Below, in pieces: positions 18,066 to 29,886 of a stretch of DNA of 30,921 bases. Under the pieces are notes generated by a model, which saw nothing but the letters and a program-made list of their open reading frames with translations, was not told where the DNA came from and searched no databases. The position numbers were made by a program, and so were the translations under genes. The stretch's first letter is position 1; the number at the start of each line of letters is the position of its first letter. The stretch lies in NCBI GenBank assembly GCA_900088475.1, contig FLMG01000144.1:1-30921 (forward strand), written 5' to 3'. This DNA is from Hyphochytrium catenoides. Lineage: Eukaryota; Sar; Hyphochytriomycetes; Hyphochytriales; Hyphochytriaceae.

Positions 18066-21000
18066 CTAGGGTCTGCCGGTTCCATAATTGCCACTTTGTT
18101 GCCTGGAGTGTCTCTGAGGATAAGAGGCTTGCGGAGACGGGAAGAAATTATGTGAAGGCCCAGGGGGGAACGGCATGGGCATCCCTGGGTGCCCAAAATG
18201 GGGAGGGGGAGGGAAATGATAGGGAGGAATGGGGCGGGCATGAGGATGCAGATGGGCGTTCGGAGGTGGAGGGGGAGGAAAGAACATCGGGTGCGGAGGT
18301 CCAGGTGCAACTGCCGATCCAGCACTTTGTATGGGAAGACCAGTTATTGGATCAATAGCCATGCGCTCCACAGTAGCAGGAGAAGGCCCAGTAAAGAGAG
18401 ATAGAAGGTTGACTGCAGCCTCAGTCTGGGACGTAGTAGAAGGTGATTTGTTGACAGCGATCGGTGCCGCGCTTTCCCTCATCTCCTCGGCGTCGGCCTC
18501 CACGGTCTGCTGCGGAATCAGGTTCAACTTTGTCGCGGGTGCTGAAACAGATGGTTTCTGAGCTCGACGAAGGAGCTCCTCTTCCGTGTTAGAAACAGAT
18601 GGCTTCTGAGCTCGACGAAGGAGCTCCTCTTCCGTGTTAGAAACAGATGGCTTCTGAGCTCTACGAAGGAGCTCCTCTTCCGTTAGCATCTGCGGTAGAC
18701 GTGAGGGTTGGGACTGATGGCTTTCTAACTTGGTGCCGAAGAGTGAGGAAGCGAAGTGGTCGAACGAAAAGCCTGAGGGTTTAGTGTCCTGATGACTCTC
18801 CTCGCGAATTGTCCGTTGATCTTCGGTCACCTCTCTGGTCGAATCGCTACGCTTCGTCTTCTTAGCTTCTGTTTCCTCTTCTTCGTTCGTAAGGGGATGA
18901 GATGGAAGCCCTTCGTCCCCGTTGGCATGTGCATTCTCAAGACGAATGGAGTCTATCGCATCTAAAAGAGGATTTCTATCAGTCAGATCAAAGCTGCCAC
19001 CTGACTCCAAAATAGACCGTCGGGGAAGGGGATCAGCGGGGGAGGAGAGAGGAGAATATTGCGGAAGAGCAGAGAGGAGGCGTGAGGTGCTCGCCGATCT
19101 TCCTTTGGGGTTGAATAGGACGATATCTTCTTCTTCGTCCAATATGGCTCTGGCACCGACGGCAAAGTGTCCAATGTGAGGTTTCACCCCATTGTCTAAT
19201 ACGTCTTCTTCCTTGTGCCTTTCCGGCACCTCCTCTGTCTGGACACTAAGCACCTCCTCAGCTGTCTTTACGGTATAGATGAACTCCTCATCGTCACTTT
19301 CTCTTCCGTCCCTTAAAGCCCTAAGTTGATCCTTCCTGTTTCTGTAGGTCTGCAATCTCTCTTTCATGAAGGAACGATATTGCCTGAGCTTCTGAGCTTT
19401 GATGAAGGGAACTTGTCTCAATCTTTGAGCAAACTGCTGTTGCAAGCCCAAAGTTTGTATATACTTCACAGCGACATGGAATTGATCATCCTGCAGGGAA
19501 AAAGGGAAGGAACGCCAAGAAGAGACCGCGTCGTCGTTGAGCAGAAGAAAACCTCGAAGACTCGAACAGATAGCAATAGTCCCAAGATCATGATCGCAGC
19601 ACAGCCCATATATCTGCTTACGGAGCCGTACAACTCCCCTCTCTGCCTACGGAGCCGTACAACTCCTCTCTCTTGCTCTCTACCTAAATAAAGCTGTGCC
19701 CCGAACCCTTTGGTCCCACTTTCAGTGAATCCTCGGTCCCTTACCTCAAAAGCCTGCTCAATTAGTTCTCGGGGGCTAAACTCGGCTTCACAGCTTAATC
19801 CAAGCTTGATTGCATACTTGATTGCCTTGTAATGCTCCTTGCATGCGATCAGTGTCCGCACGAAACTCCTTAGGAGCTCCACGTGCTTGTGAGGGGCCTC
19901 CAGGTTCTTGTGTTGGAACTCATGCATCGATTTTAAGGTGTGGTGCGCAGTTTTGGGTGCTATTCCCATTTCCCGGATGTAAGTTAGTGCCGTCAAGAAG
20001 TCATGGGAGTCTATGACGCTTTGCACAATCACTTCTTTAGGGAAAAGCTCCTTAAGCTTGGAATCGTTGTTAATGTACTTAAGAGCCGTGTCCCACTCTC
20101 GGTTACGAAGCATGTGTTGGATGAGAATGCGTGGAGGAATGTGATCCTCTAAGTGCAGGGCCTACGCGGGAGAGTGAGAGGCTTTAGACAACAAGATAAC
20201 CAGAGAACGTCGAGGGCACAAGCACGGGAGTGAAAGTTGTACACGGCAGTGCGAGAGCCAACTACATCCCTGCATCTGGGCGGCGTGCAGACCGATGTAT
20301 TAGACTAATAGAAGAGGTGTGAGAGTAGAAGCCGCAATGGACGTAAAAAGCGTTTCTGAAGGATGGAACCTCGCAAATTCGCCAGCGCCTTACTATTTAC
20401 CTTCACTTGCTTGTACGCTGCAGACCACTGCTTCTCGTGTACCATGGCCTTCACGACATCTATTGGTGGGAAGATAGACGCTAGGTTGAACTCGTCAATG
20501 TATTTAAGCGCCAGCGTAAACTGCTTGGCCCTAAGAATAGCTTGGACTAGGGTCTGAGGGGTCCAAGAGGGCTTCCTAGTTGCAGAAGACGTTGAAATGG
20601 TGGCGCCAAAACCTTCAATGAACTCCTTCGCATACTTGACGGCGAGATTAAACTGATTGCTCATAACTAGGCGGGATATCAAAAGGTTGACAAGCTGCTG
20701 GTTGCCTTGCAACTTGAAGTCACGAATCCAGCGCCCTGTAAGGTCAAACATTTTATCCTCTAAAGCAAGTTTGACAAGGTCTGCTAGCTGATACTTTCCG
20801 GCCAGAAAAGTACTGCGACGGAGCAATGTCGCAGCTTCATCATATTGTTTGCCCTGCAATGTAAGACGGAGCCTATTCTCCTGCTCATCTGGTGCTAAGG
20901 AGTTGATATCGGTCTCAGCTTGTGGCTTTCTACGGATATGAGGAGAGACGTAACGGCTAGGAGAGCTGTGCCGATCCTTTAAAGGCTTATTTCCCTCTGA

Positions 21001-21393
21001 TGACACTGACTGAGGATTCGAGGCCCGGGTTCTACTAGCTGAGGTGTCTCGAGAGGCTTGAGGGCTCGAGGAACGCCAGTCCCCTTTCTGGCTGGTGCTT
21101 GGATACTGCCGATGAGGTGAAGAGTAGCGTCCGGCCATATGGCCAGGTGATGCAGATCGCTGGGCTGTCGTCTGGCCGCGGTTCGGTGATGCTGTCCCAT
21201 CCTTCGGACGCTGACTTGGGGTCGAACTGTCGCACAGTTAAGATAGTGGAGTTGAGTTCACTTGGTAGTATGGTATGTGCTGAGGTAGGCCATAACTCTA
21301 TTCCCTGTCAGCTTACCTCAATGGTGGCTTAGGCTTAGATGCACCTGCGGGCGCTCGTCTTGGCTTGACGACCCCTAAGGATTCGAGCTGCAT
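18066..21393 (-). CDS. Helical-repeat (alpha-solenoid) protein with disordered ends, unknown function (914 aa, 4 exons)
   Basis: Exons 21317-21393, 20401-21226, 19745-20161 and 18066-19490 join in phase (2745 nt, TAG stop). The first 100 or so residues are Ser/Arg/Pro-rich and look disordered. Then come repeated helical pairs, many ending in an A-L-x-Y-I type motif: FNLAVKYAKEF, FTLALKYIDEFNL, WDTALKYINND, FLTALTYIREMG, YKAIKYAIKLG and FHVAVKYIQTLG. These suggest an alpha-solenoid scaffold. A basic, glutamine-rich helix follows. The C-terminal half is low complexity, with a threefold 16-residue repeat (TEEELLRRAQKPSVSN) and a proline/phenylalanine/histidine-rich tail (MFFPPPPPPNAHLHPH). I do not recognise the family. 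RNA or membrane-coat adaptor roles are common for such layouts, but nothing here decides. The ATG at 21393 is chosen because its exon joins in phase. Confidence 0.75.
18544..18681 (-). repeat. 48-bp tandem repeat, nearly three copies, inside the helical-repeat gene
   Basis: Units at 18544-18591, 18592-18639 and 18640-18681 (last partial) are almost identical in DNA; I see only two substitutions. Each encodes 16 residues, TEEELLRRAQKPSVSN. The near identity points to recent expansion, and 48 bp keeps the frame. The motif may be a short helix that binds a partner. Confidence 0.95.
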
Positions 21394-22441
21394 AGGGGCA
21401 GCGGAGGGAGGTGGTTGCTCCCAAGCTGACATGAGGTATCTCCTTTCCCACGGGCTTTTCGTCTTTCACGGGTTCCACAGACTTACTTGTAACAGCGGCA
21501 TAAGCCTTGGTAAGGGGATAGCTAGAGGTCCACAGCCCCTCTTAGAATACTTTCAAGGTCTATTCTGTTATGCGAAGATCTATGGAAAAGACAAGTAACC
21601 AGCCCAATCAGCTTTGAGCCCTCGTGAGCGGTCTAGCTTGGAATACAGCTTCCCTTTTAGTGAGGTCTCTGCACTCTGCGTCTTCTTCAGAATCTGCCGT
21701 GCTGCGTCGAGCTCTGCTTTCTCGGAGGCTTTTTGAAGACTGCTGACAGTTCTGGTCCCCGATATCTTCTTGTTCTTGGCTTGTGTTGTTAGCGCTCTAG
21801 GATGTCTCTATCACACTCTTCTTCTTCCCGGTATCTTGTGTACTTGGTAGAACGTCTCTTTCACTGCGGTCTGTCTCGCACCGTCTGCCTGGAGTTCCCA
21901 TCTTCCCTTCCCCATCTCCTGCCATATCTTTTTCACTGACGAAAACCCTGGAAGCACGAGATGCGGATCACTCCAAGGGGGTATCTGGTCTTGCCAGGCT
22001 CCAGGGGGAGCTCTGACTTTCCCTTTCTAATGACAGATCAGAGATCAGAAGCCCAGGTCACTCACTGCTTCGGCTCTTCAAAAGAAAAAAGTTACAGTCT
22101 CTGCTTGGTCGCTGAGGCGCTTCCAGAGTGTTCGCCTCCTCCTTTCTCGCTTCGTCGCTCACTTCAAGCTTGCTGCTTACACCGCCTTCAGCAGCGATGG
22201 TACGGCCAAGAGGATCCCCTTAGTTTCTTAGCTTGAATCACGCTGGGACGTGGCACGGACAGAGCTTGGAAGAGACGGAGGAAGACAGCGTTACAAGAAA
22301 CGATTGAGGAAAGGGGCAGGATCAAAGGGAGGTGGCGATGTTGGCCACCCACTCTGCTAGAACTGCAGGGCTCCTCGTCTACCATGCAAGTCAACCACAA
22401 GTTTGACAAGTCGGGTCCCAGCTGATGGTTGGTACTAGCAG
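21394..22441. other. Intergenic region between divergent genes
   Basis: About 1 kb separates the start of the helical-repeat gene (minus) from the start of EDRF1 (plus). It should hold both promoters. Short frames exist, but none is recognisable or needed as an exon. Confidence 0.4.
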
Positions 22442-25400
22442 ATGATCAGCGGACAAGAAGTCATGGCTGAGAAGGAAGCTCTTCCCCCCCAATCAGCGCT
22501 TCAGTTCATTGCCTCCTTTGATGTGGGCCAATGCGTTGACGGTTCAGCAGGGGAACCAACCGATAGCCTCAGCCGTGCCCTGGTTCCGGTGCAAGGGTCC
22601 GGAAGCTTATCGCTGGCGCTTGCAGAGGGAGGTGCTGAGGTGCCGTTTAGGCAGCTGGAGGTGGAGACAAATTTAAACGAGAGCGTGGCGGACATTGCAG
22701 AGGTAGGGTTGGAAAGTACGGCTTCAAAAGGCCAAGATTGAGGGACTTGCTCCCTAAATGTTCTTGTTGCTGCATGTCAGCCACTTACCTCCTTTTCCTT
22801 CCCTAGTACCATAAGCAACTTGCAGTGCGACTGACAAATGGGCAATATGAACTGGCATCCAGTGGGGAGGACATCCCTGTTGGCGAGGACATTGATTTCT
22901 TAGGTAGTCCATACTCCCTGCCATATTTCCTCCAGCTTTTCCATCTGTCTCCCTCTTTCTACTTGTCTCTCGCTCTCTCTAGAAAAAGAGAAGCATCAAC
23001 AACTTAGAGTGTGCTTTGCTCACAAGGACTCAGCGATGCTCTGATAGCTGGCAAGCCACCAAGAAGTCCTCTTATTTTTGAGAACCTGTTTTGGCTCTTA
23101 TGCGTTCGTCGTCTTTTGTCCTACCAATAACAATCACCCTGTCCTCTGTTCGCAATATCTAGGGCCTGCCGATAACATCAAAACTCTCTTTAAGATCCCT
23201 TACTCCTCTTCATCGGTATCGCTCGCTGTCCACAAGCTGGGGCAAACACTGATAGTCGATGGTGAAGTGGACTATGAAGATATCAAAGCCCACACGCGGC
23301 AATTTAGCCGAGATGAGGTGAGCTTAACGGCAACTGCTGGGCAGAAAAGGAAGCGTGAGCACGGTACTCTATTTAAAAGTGCCTAGGGCACCATTTACGG
23401 GTACCGCACACTAGAGATAGCCGCAAAAAGTGAGCGTTGCGGCGATAGACAGGAGAGGCACGGACCAGCGGGAAGAAGGAGGAAAGGGTGGTCGACTCAT
23501 TATATTTTCTCTACACTCCTCTTCCTACACATCTCTGGGCTTACCCACGCGACCCAGCTATGTCCCTTCTAAATAAGTTACTGCTTGTGCATCCCTTAGA
23601 ACCTCTATCGGGCCCTATTGACACGGAGTATTGAAGGCTTTCCCTCCACTTCCGAAGCGGAAGCTGCACCCGTCGATGAAGGTATTGGCCAGAATTGTTT
23701 CCTGTGCGATTGTTCTCAGATCCTTGATTTCTGGTTGGAGTGCTTACCACACGCGGCAATAGACTTCTGATGTGACTCATTTATCAGAAGAGAAGACTAG
23801 TAAACATGATGAGAACTTTCACACCGTGGAGGATAGAACACAAGGGCAGCTGGTGAAGGCGGAGGACTCGCCTTCCCCTCTTTTAATGCCAGAGTTTCAA
23901 GATATTCGAGAGCAGTTCTCAGCTGGAAGCATGGGTGCAGCGCAAACGACTCAATCGTTTAGGAGAGTTCTGCACTGGAACTTTGCAGGCTTAAATATGG
24001 TACGAAGGCAGTCAATGTGCGTAATGACAGGGGCAGGGGCGTTTAGCCATTCAAATATGAATGAATGCAAGTTGCAGCGAAGCCGTTGTGGATCACTGCG
24101 CAAAGCATACTCAAGGCAATAGCGGAGATATAGTCTAGGCTCGATAGGGTCGTGTAGATTGTTGCAAGAGACTATGCGCGAAGTTAGACGGAAGGAGGCG
24201 GACGAGAGAGCGACGGTCAAACGTGGTGTGCAGTGCTGATAGTCTCTTCGCTAACGAATGCTCGCGGGCAACCCATTTAGCTGCTTGGTAGCGACCTCGT
24301 TGTCTTCCGGAACTCGGAACACCCAGCAGTTTCTCTCAAGCTGCAGGATATGAACCAGAAAATAGCTCCCCTAACTGCTTTGGATTACTATTTGGATAAT
24401 CTGGTCGGTTCCTCCTCTTAGCATCTTTTTCCTTGTATGAAGGACTTTCGTTCTGTCGTATATCGCCTCCCTAATCACTCATCTTTTCACATTATGGCCC
24501 GCTGTCCACCCATCCTTCCCGCGATTGTGGTCTCATGATCCTCTCCTTTCCGTCATAACCTTTGATCTCTCTCGCCCACAGATGGCAAATGTTCCCGAAC
24601 TGGCGGTCTGTCTGCATTCTGAAGGCTTCGTTCGCGGTTACCGCCTGGTTGAGACAAAGGACATTCCTTACCTGAACGGTCCCTCTGTACCGCTATTTGA
24701 CCCGTCGGTCGTCCACCTTTCGGCTCTTGAGCTCATGAAGTTCCTGAAGGTAAATGCAAAGTACTCACTATGTAGACACTGGAACGGAGACGAAGCGAAT
24801 CAGGTTGACGGGAGGAGGTAGAGCATAAGGTGTGGGCAAATCGATCGGAAGTGATACGACAGCTATAAGCCATACCACTGAAATTGTTAAGGGACATAGC
24901 AAGTGAACAGTGACCTCTGATGAAAGAGTAAAATACAACGGGTACAAACTTTGGAATTCAACCTCCTTTGGCTAGTGCTCACTTCTTTTGTTTTTTTCAC
25001 AGAGTCACTGCACGACGGAAGGGGGCACATATCTCCTCTACCGGGAGTCAGAGCACGACATGCTGCGGCTCTATGACGTAACCTCGCTTTCCATAAAGCA
25101 GCAGAAGAAGTGGAAATATATGCTTTCTATGCTGTGCTTCCGATTTGCCCTTCGTCTTTCGCGTCTTCTTCTTTCCCCATCCTGTCCTTCCAACGTCCGT
25201 CAGAGGGTACAGGAGAGACAGAGACAACTCTTTAACGCTTGTCTGAATTTGCTGAGAGACCTCCACCAAATGGGAGGAGCGGGACATGAGACCATTTGTG
25301 CTTCTGTGGAGGTGAGGTATTGTTCCTTTCTAATACGACATCTGGGGCGACAAATGTATCTCCTCCTTAACTTCTTCCAACTCTCCTCTTTTGGCGCCTA

Positions 25401-28362
25401 GGTTTCTCTTTTCAGCATCTTGGTAACCTTTTCTTCTTCTGCCTCCGTCTTGTTGTCTATCCCTTGACAGAGTCGATTGTGCTTGCCATATTAAGGGTGC
25501 CTTGAATTATACGCTCAGCTACCTCTTTTTCTCTCCCCTTCCGCTTTTGAATGATAAGGGTATAGTGACCACTGTACCATAGATTATATTCTTTGACAGG
25601 TGCTCTGACTTTCTCGACTCTGTGCAGGAACACATAGCAGACTCATATCTTAGGGAAGCAAAGGACATAGATAGGGGGGACAACTACGGACAGAAAGGGC
25701 AACCGAGTGATAGCGACGATAGAATTGCACCCTCTGTATGTTGGTTATTTCCACTTTTCAGATATACGTCCACGCATATATCTGATTTCTTCATTGCTTG
25801 TTTCTTCTAGATTGAAGCTCTTCTATCTGCGAACAACCATCTAGGCAACGCTATCGATACCTTGCAATGCCTAAGAGAAAGTAGAGAAGACAGCGAGGGA
25901 GGCGCCTGGGATGAGGCGGAAGTGAGAACCAGTGGTGCAGAGACAGAAGAGCGGATTAGCTTTGGCTATGAAGAAAACGAAGACGAGGAAGACGAAGAAA
26001 CTATGGATGATATGCTGCTGCTGCAGATCATGAGCCTGGAAGCAAAGAAGATGAAGACATGTCTGGATATTATAGAGAAATATTTTCTTCTGAAGAAGGT
26101 GCAAGAAAGTCTTCACCTCCTATCTTCGGCGGTTGCGTCTCTCTTTAAATTCGTACAGACCAACATTAAGAGCCTTAGGTCGGAGATATTCAGATCTAAC
26201 CGCATTGAGGCTGCCAGACATTATTTATCTCTCATGAAAGCTCTAGGAGACATTGCCATAGCGATGGGTTCGGCTGCATCCTCCCATTCAACATGCTTTT
26301 CCACTATCGGCGAACTGCACTCTAAGCTTAGGGAGATTGGTCCCTTGTTGGCTGTTCCCCATCTGTTGGACGGCGAAGAGACTGATATACCTATGGCAGA
26401 TCATGGAGAGGATTATCTACTGAATCTTGGAATCTCTTGTTACACCTACCTCAAGGACCTGGGACGAACAGTGGATGAAGAACGGTAAGCATTGCGAAAA
26501 CTTTGCATTGTTATTTCTAAAGTAAGCTGTTATTTGACGATAGTTTGAAGAGTTGGATCCTTCTAGATCTCCATGGCCCACGCGTCATAGTATCATGTCA
26601 CTCTACTATTCTATTTTCTTTCCCGTCTTCACCAATTTGGATGCCATTTCATTGGTGCAAGGTGAGAATAGTGCTAAAATCATCTCACATCCACTCAGTC
26701 GGATACGACAGCGGCTAGGAAGCGCTTTGAACGAGAAAGGAAAGAGAGAGAGGGAGAGGAGTCAACCAGCCAAGGCGAAAGTTCTCTTCGAGGAAGCACT
26801 TGCTTTGTTCCAGGAAATAGATGATATCCATCCCTCGTAACCCCTTTTTGCTGCCCTGACTTTTTGGTGTTATAATGGAGCCCTGCTGTGCCTTGATTGT
26901 TTGAAGTATTAACAGTATGGTGCCTGGCGCCCTGTCTGCATGTTAATCTGGTGACCTCTATCTCCTCATTTCCTAATTTGTCGGCCTTAGGGGGTTCCTT
27001 AAGTTGTGTCATCCTTAACTCCAGTGAACATCGGGATAATATCGCTCTACTAAACCTCAATTTGAGCTCGCTGTACAGAAGCTCTGCACACGGTAAAGCG
27101 AGCGACGCACATAGAGAGCTACTCTCCTCGCCTACCCCTTCAGAACACTTTGAGCAAGCTGTGCGTCATTGTGAGAATGCACGGGGGGCTCTCGGTGAGA
27201 GGAAAACGTAAGAACTGCCCTTCTCAAAGCAGTACCTGCTATCGCCGTCCGTGGTGTGAAGAACCTCGTAGCTCTGACATAAGAGCCTCTCCATCCATTA
27301 CCCTTACATTGTGCGCAATTCTCCTCACATGTCTTTTCTAACAGCAATGCAGAGATCTGGGATCTCATAACCTCAGAGCTTGCAGTTGTTCATCTCAGCT
27401 GGGGGGTGCACCTCGCGCAACAACTACTTATAGACGAAGGATTGGTCCCAGAACAAAAGGAAGAGAGGACTATCGAGCAGATGGTGAAAGAGGCAAGCGT
27501 CCATCTGACCAGAGCACTAAACCTTTATATTGACCTTCAGAACAAGCGTCAAACGGCGGCGACCTACTATCAACTCGCCGCGTTCAACTTAAAATGCTGG
27601 CAGCGGAACAAACGCCAGGCAAACCTTCAGGTGGCTCTTCGGTATTATCAGAAAGCGCTGGAGTACTTTGGAACCCAGGTACGTGGAGCCTGAGCACCTT
27701 TCTTCGTGCTATACAAACGGCCCTTCAATTTATGGCCTTCTTGCTCTGGTAGTCGTAGAGTTTATCGGTGCTCCCTTGAGAAGGGAGTTCCCATCAAAAC
27801 CTCGTCTTTGTAGTTGCCTCTATCCAAAAACCTAGGGCCTATATCCCACTTCTGCTTGCTGCCACTGACTTTGGCAAATAAGCGTTCCCAGAGCCGTCCG
27901 TAACAATTGTCTGTATTTTGGTTGTTCGCAACAGTTTGTGTTAGGGGTGAGGTGTTATACCTGTGCTGACCTTTGACGTCACGCATCCTTTTCTCTCAGG
28001 AGTGCGGTCAGGTGTTTATTATCATCCACTTGGACTTGGCCCTCCTTTACTCCTCTATAGATTCGATAGACTGCCAGAGAAAAGCTCTCCAGTGCATACT
28101 GCAGACGAGGTATGCAATCAAGAATGTCGTGGATCACGGCGCTTTAACAGCCGACATAGTAGCGAGATTGAGAAGTTGCCTTCTCCATCTGGTGAGGGCG
28201 TCCGAGGCGGAGAAGGAGGGAGAAAAAGAACTAGATAGAACAGAGAGGACTGAGGAGTATAAGCGGCTTTACCGGAAAGCACTGTATGTGAATAGCGAAA
28301 ATATTGTCGAGAAGCTCTCAGAGATTGCCAAAGACCACGACGCCCTCGTATTGAAGACATGA
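22442..28362 (+). CDS. EDRF1: EDRF1-like protein (1049 aa, 13 exons)
   Basis: Exons: 22442-22702, 22807-22903, 23163-23317, 23763-23999, 24281-24403, 24582-24749, 25003-25311, 25628-25735, 25811-26484, 26699-26836, 27025-27207, 27345-27678, 28000-28362 (3150 nt, in phase, TGA stop). Family landmarks appear in order: DNIKTLFKIPYS with SLAVHKLGQTLIVDG; HWNFAGLNMLLGSDLVVF; ALDYYLDNLMANVPELAVC; ETKDIPYLNG; CTTEGGTYLLYRESEHDMLRLYD; then C-terminal TPR-like helices (ALRYYQKALEYFGTQ, ALLYSSIDSIDCQRKALQ). Animal EDRF1 was named as an erythroid regulator of globin expression, but the family also occurs in plants and protists, so its basic role must be older and is unclear. An acidic segment (about residues 520-545) splits the C-terminal half. 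Introns of 215-446 nt are longer than elsewhere and could hide small exons. Animal homologues are about 1,200 residues. Confidence 0.88.
23290..23760 (+). repeat. 14-bp direct repeat flanking intron 3 of EDRF1
   Basis: CCACACGCGGCAAT occurs in exon 3 (23290-23303) and again at 23747-23760, directly before the TAG acceptor of the same 446-nt intron. The second copy provides the last bases upstream of the splice site. This could be the trace of a local duplication that made or enlarged the intron, or coincidence. Confidence 0.7.
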
Positions 28363-28765
28363 CGGTAAGGAGACCTCAGAAGAAGCTAGGGAGAGGAATA
28401 GGAGATTGGCATAATGGGGAAAGCGGGGAGGTGTAACGTGAGCTCGTCAATAGAACTGGAGGCTTTGCTTTTAATGGATAAATATTTATGATTGAAGAGC
28501 AGTGAACTATATTTGGTGAGAAAGGTTGACTATGCCTCTATAAATGACACCCGCTTCCTCGCGCCAAAGTTCAGTTGCGTATTGCTCACGATATAATTGG
28601 GGTGGGAGTCAACCGGCGAAGTAGCAGAAGCGCCCCAGTGTAGTGAGGATGGGACGTTGAAGAGAGGGGAGGGACTTCTTTGAGGATCGTGGGAGAGATC
28701 GTGCCAAGACAGAACGGCATAGCCTTTTTAGCGCTCCGTACAGATGCACTTGAAATTATCTGTGC
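28363..28765. other. Intergenic region between convergent genes
   Basis: About 400 nt separate the EDRF1 stop from the stop of the IFT25-like gene. It contains no coding frame I can support and should hold both 3' ends. Confidence 0.4.
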
Positions 28766-29886
28766 TTATCGCATGTCTACCTCGCCCAAGATGCGAAGGC
28801 TGGATATGACACAGAAAGGGGAGAAACCACTCTTGACCTCAAAGAGGAGTCGCTCCACGGGAATCCCACTTAGCTTCTCGACGTGCTTATGCAACTCTAG
28901 AGCTGGCTCTCCGTCAGCGAGAGTCGACGGAGGGGGGAAGGTGAGCTCTAACGGCTGGGGATCCGAGGGCAAGCCAGTGTACTTTGGATGCTGAAACCTC
29001 ACAACAAGCTGCTCTGCCATTCCCACCGAGAACTGAAGAACAGAGAGCCGCATACTGCTCTTAAAGACGACCTGAAGTTGCTGAGGGTAGAGGCCTGTTG
29101 AGACCCATGGAGAGGATAGAGAAGGGAAAGGATCGAATCGACTGTCAAGCGAAGTAACCACTATATCTGCTATCTGGGAAGATGATATCTCCTCCACATT
29201 CTTGAGGACTTTGTGATGGATGCTACCAGCTCGCTGGTTGTCCTCTGCGTTCTGTTCTTCATCCTATAGATTTTCATGCCAGAAAAATAATCAGGCACGA
29301 GCAGAACCTGGGAGAGCAGCAACGTAGAACTAGGGAACGATTATATGTGACACAGAACCAATACAAGCCGGAAGAAAAAATCCTAAACCAGAGTAGAGGT
29401 CGGTTTCCTTAAGGGAACGATGGAAGAAATGGACTGTCGATGGCGAAGAAGCACCCACTCTGTCGTGGAGCATATGATCTACTTCAGAAAGCAACCCATA
29501 TGCCCATTTTGACAAATGGACAATGGTCCAAGCCATTCAGACGGTCACTGGGTATCCTGACTGGTTTCAAGACCTAAGAGGTCATATACATACCTCATTC
29601 AGCGCCGGCAGATCATTCTGAGCTCTTGAGGTAACTAGAGGTCTGTCTATCACAGTGCTCTGGCCTCTCTCGTCCACTACCAGTTTACGGCCAGTTCCTT
29701 CAAGACCAAGTTCGAGAGATCTCCGCCGAGGCTTTGGCGCCTATATCGAGTAGTATCCGGGAAAGTTGTGAATTAGGAAGGGTCAAAAAGATGATTAGTG
29801 AATAAGTAGTAGGGCGATGTGGAAAGCGCGACTCAGCTCCAGTAGAGGCTTACATCTTTCAAAGTCGTTCTCGGCGCAAGCGACAT
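28766..29886 (-). CDS. IFT25: IFT25/HSPB11-like intraflagellar transport protein with N-terminal extension (225 aa, 3 exons)
   Basis: Exons 29854-29886, 29594-29740 and 28766-29263 join in phase (678 nt, TAA stop). The C-terminal 145 or so residues match the jelly-roll (galactose-binding-like) fold of IFT25. Landmarks are WVSTGLYPQQLQVVF (IFT25 has a similar W-x-T-T-G-x-F-P-Q-E strand), RLSVLQFSVGMAEQLVV, and the final strands LLFEVKSGFSPFCVISSLRI. IFT25 pairs with IFT27 in the IFT-B complex that moves cargo in cilia. The first 80 or so residues are an added charged, probably disordered stretch starting MSLAPRTTLKD; animal IFT25 (about 144 residues) lacks it. The middle intron is 330 nt. A remote possibility is another protein with this fold. 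Confidence 0.72.

Noticed and set aside
26531-26698. An extra EDRF1 exon beginning near 26531
   Set aside because: A frame can be opened after the TAG there, but it does not resemble the family. Direct joining of 26484 to 26699 keeps frame and gives a sensible helix.
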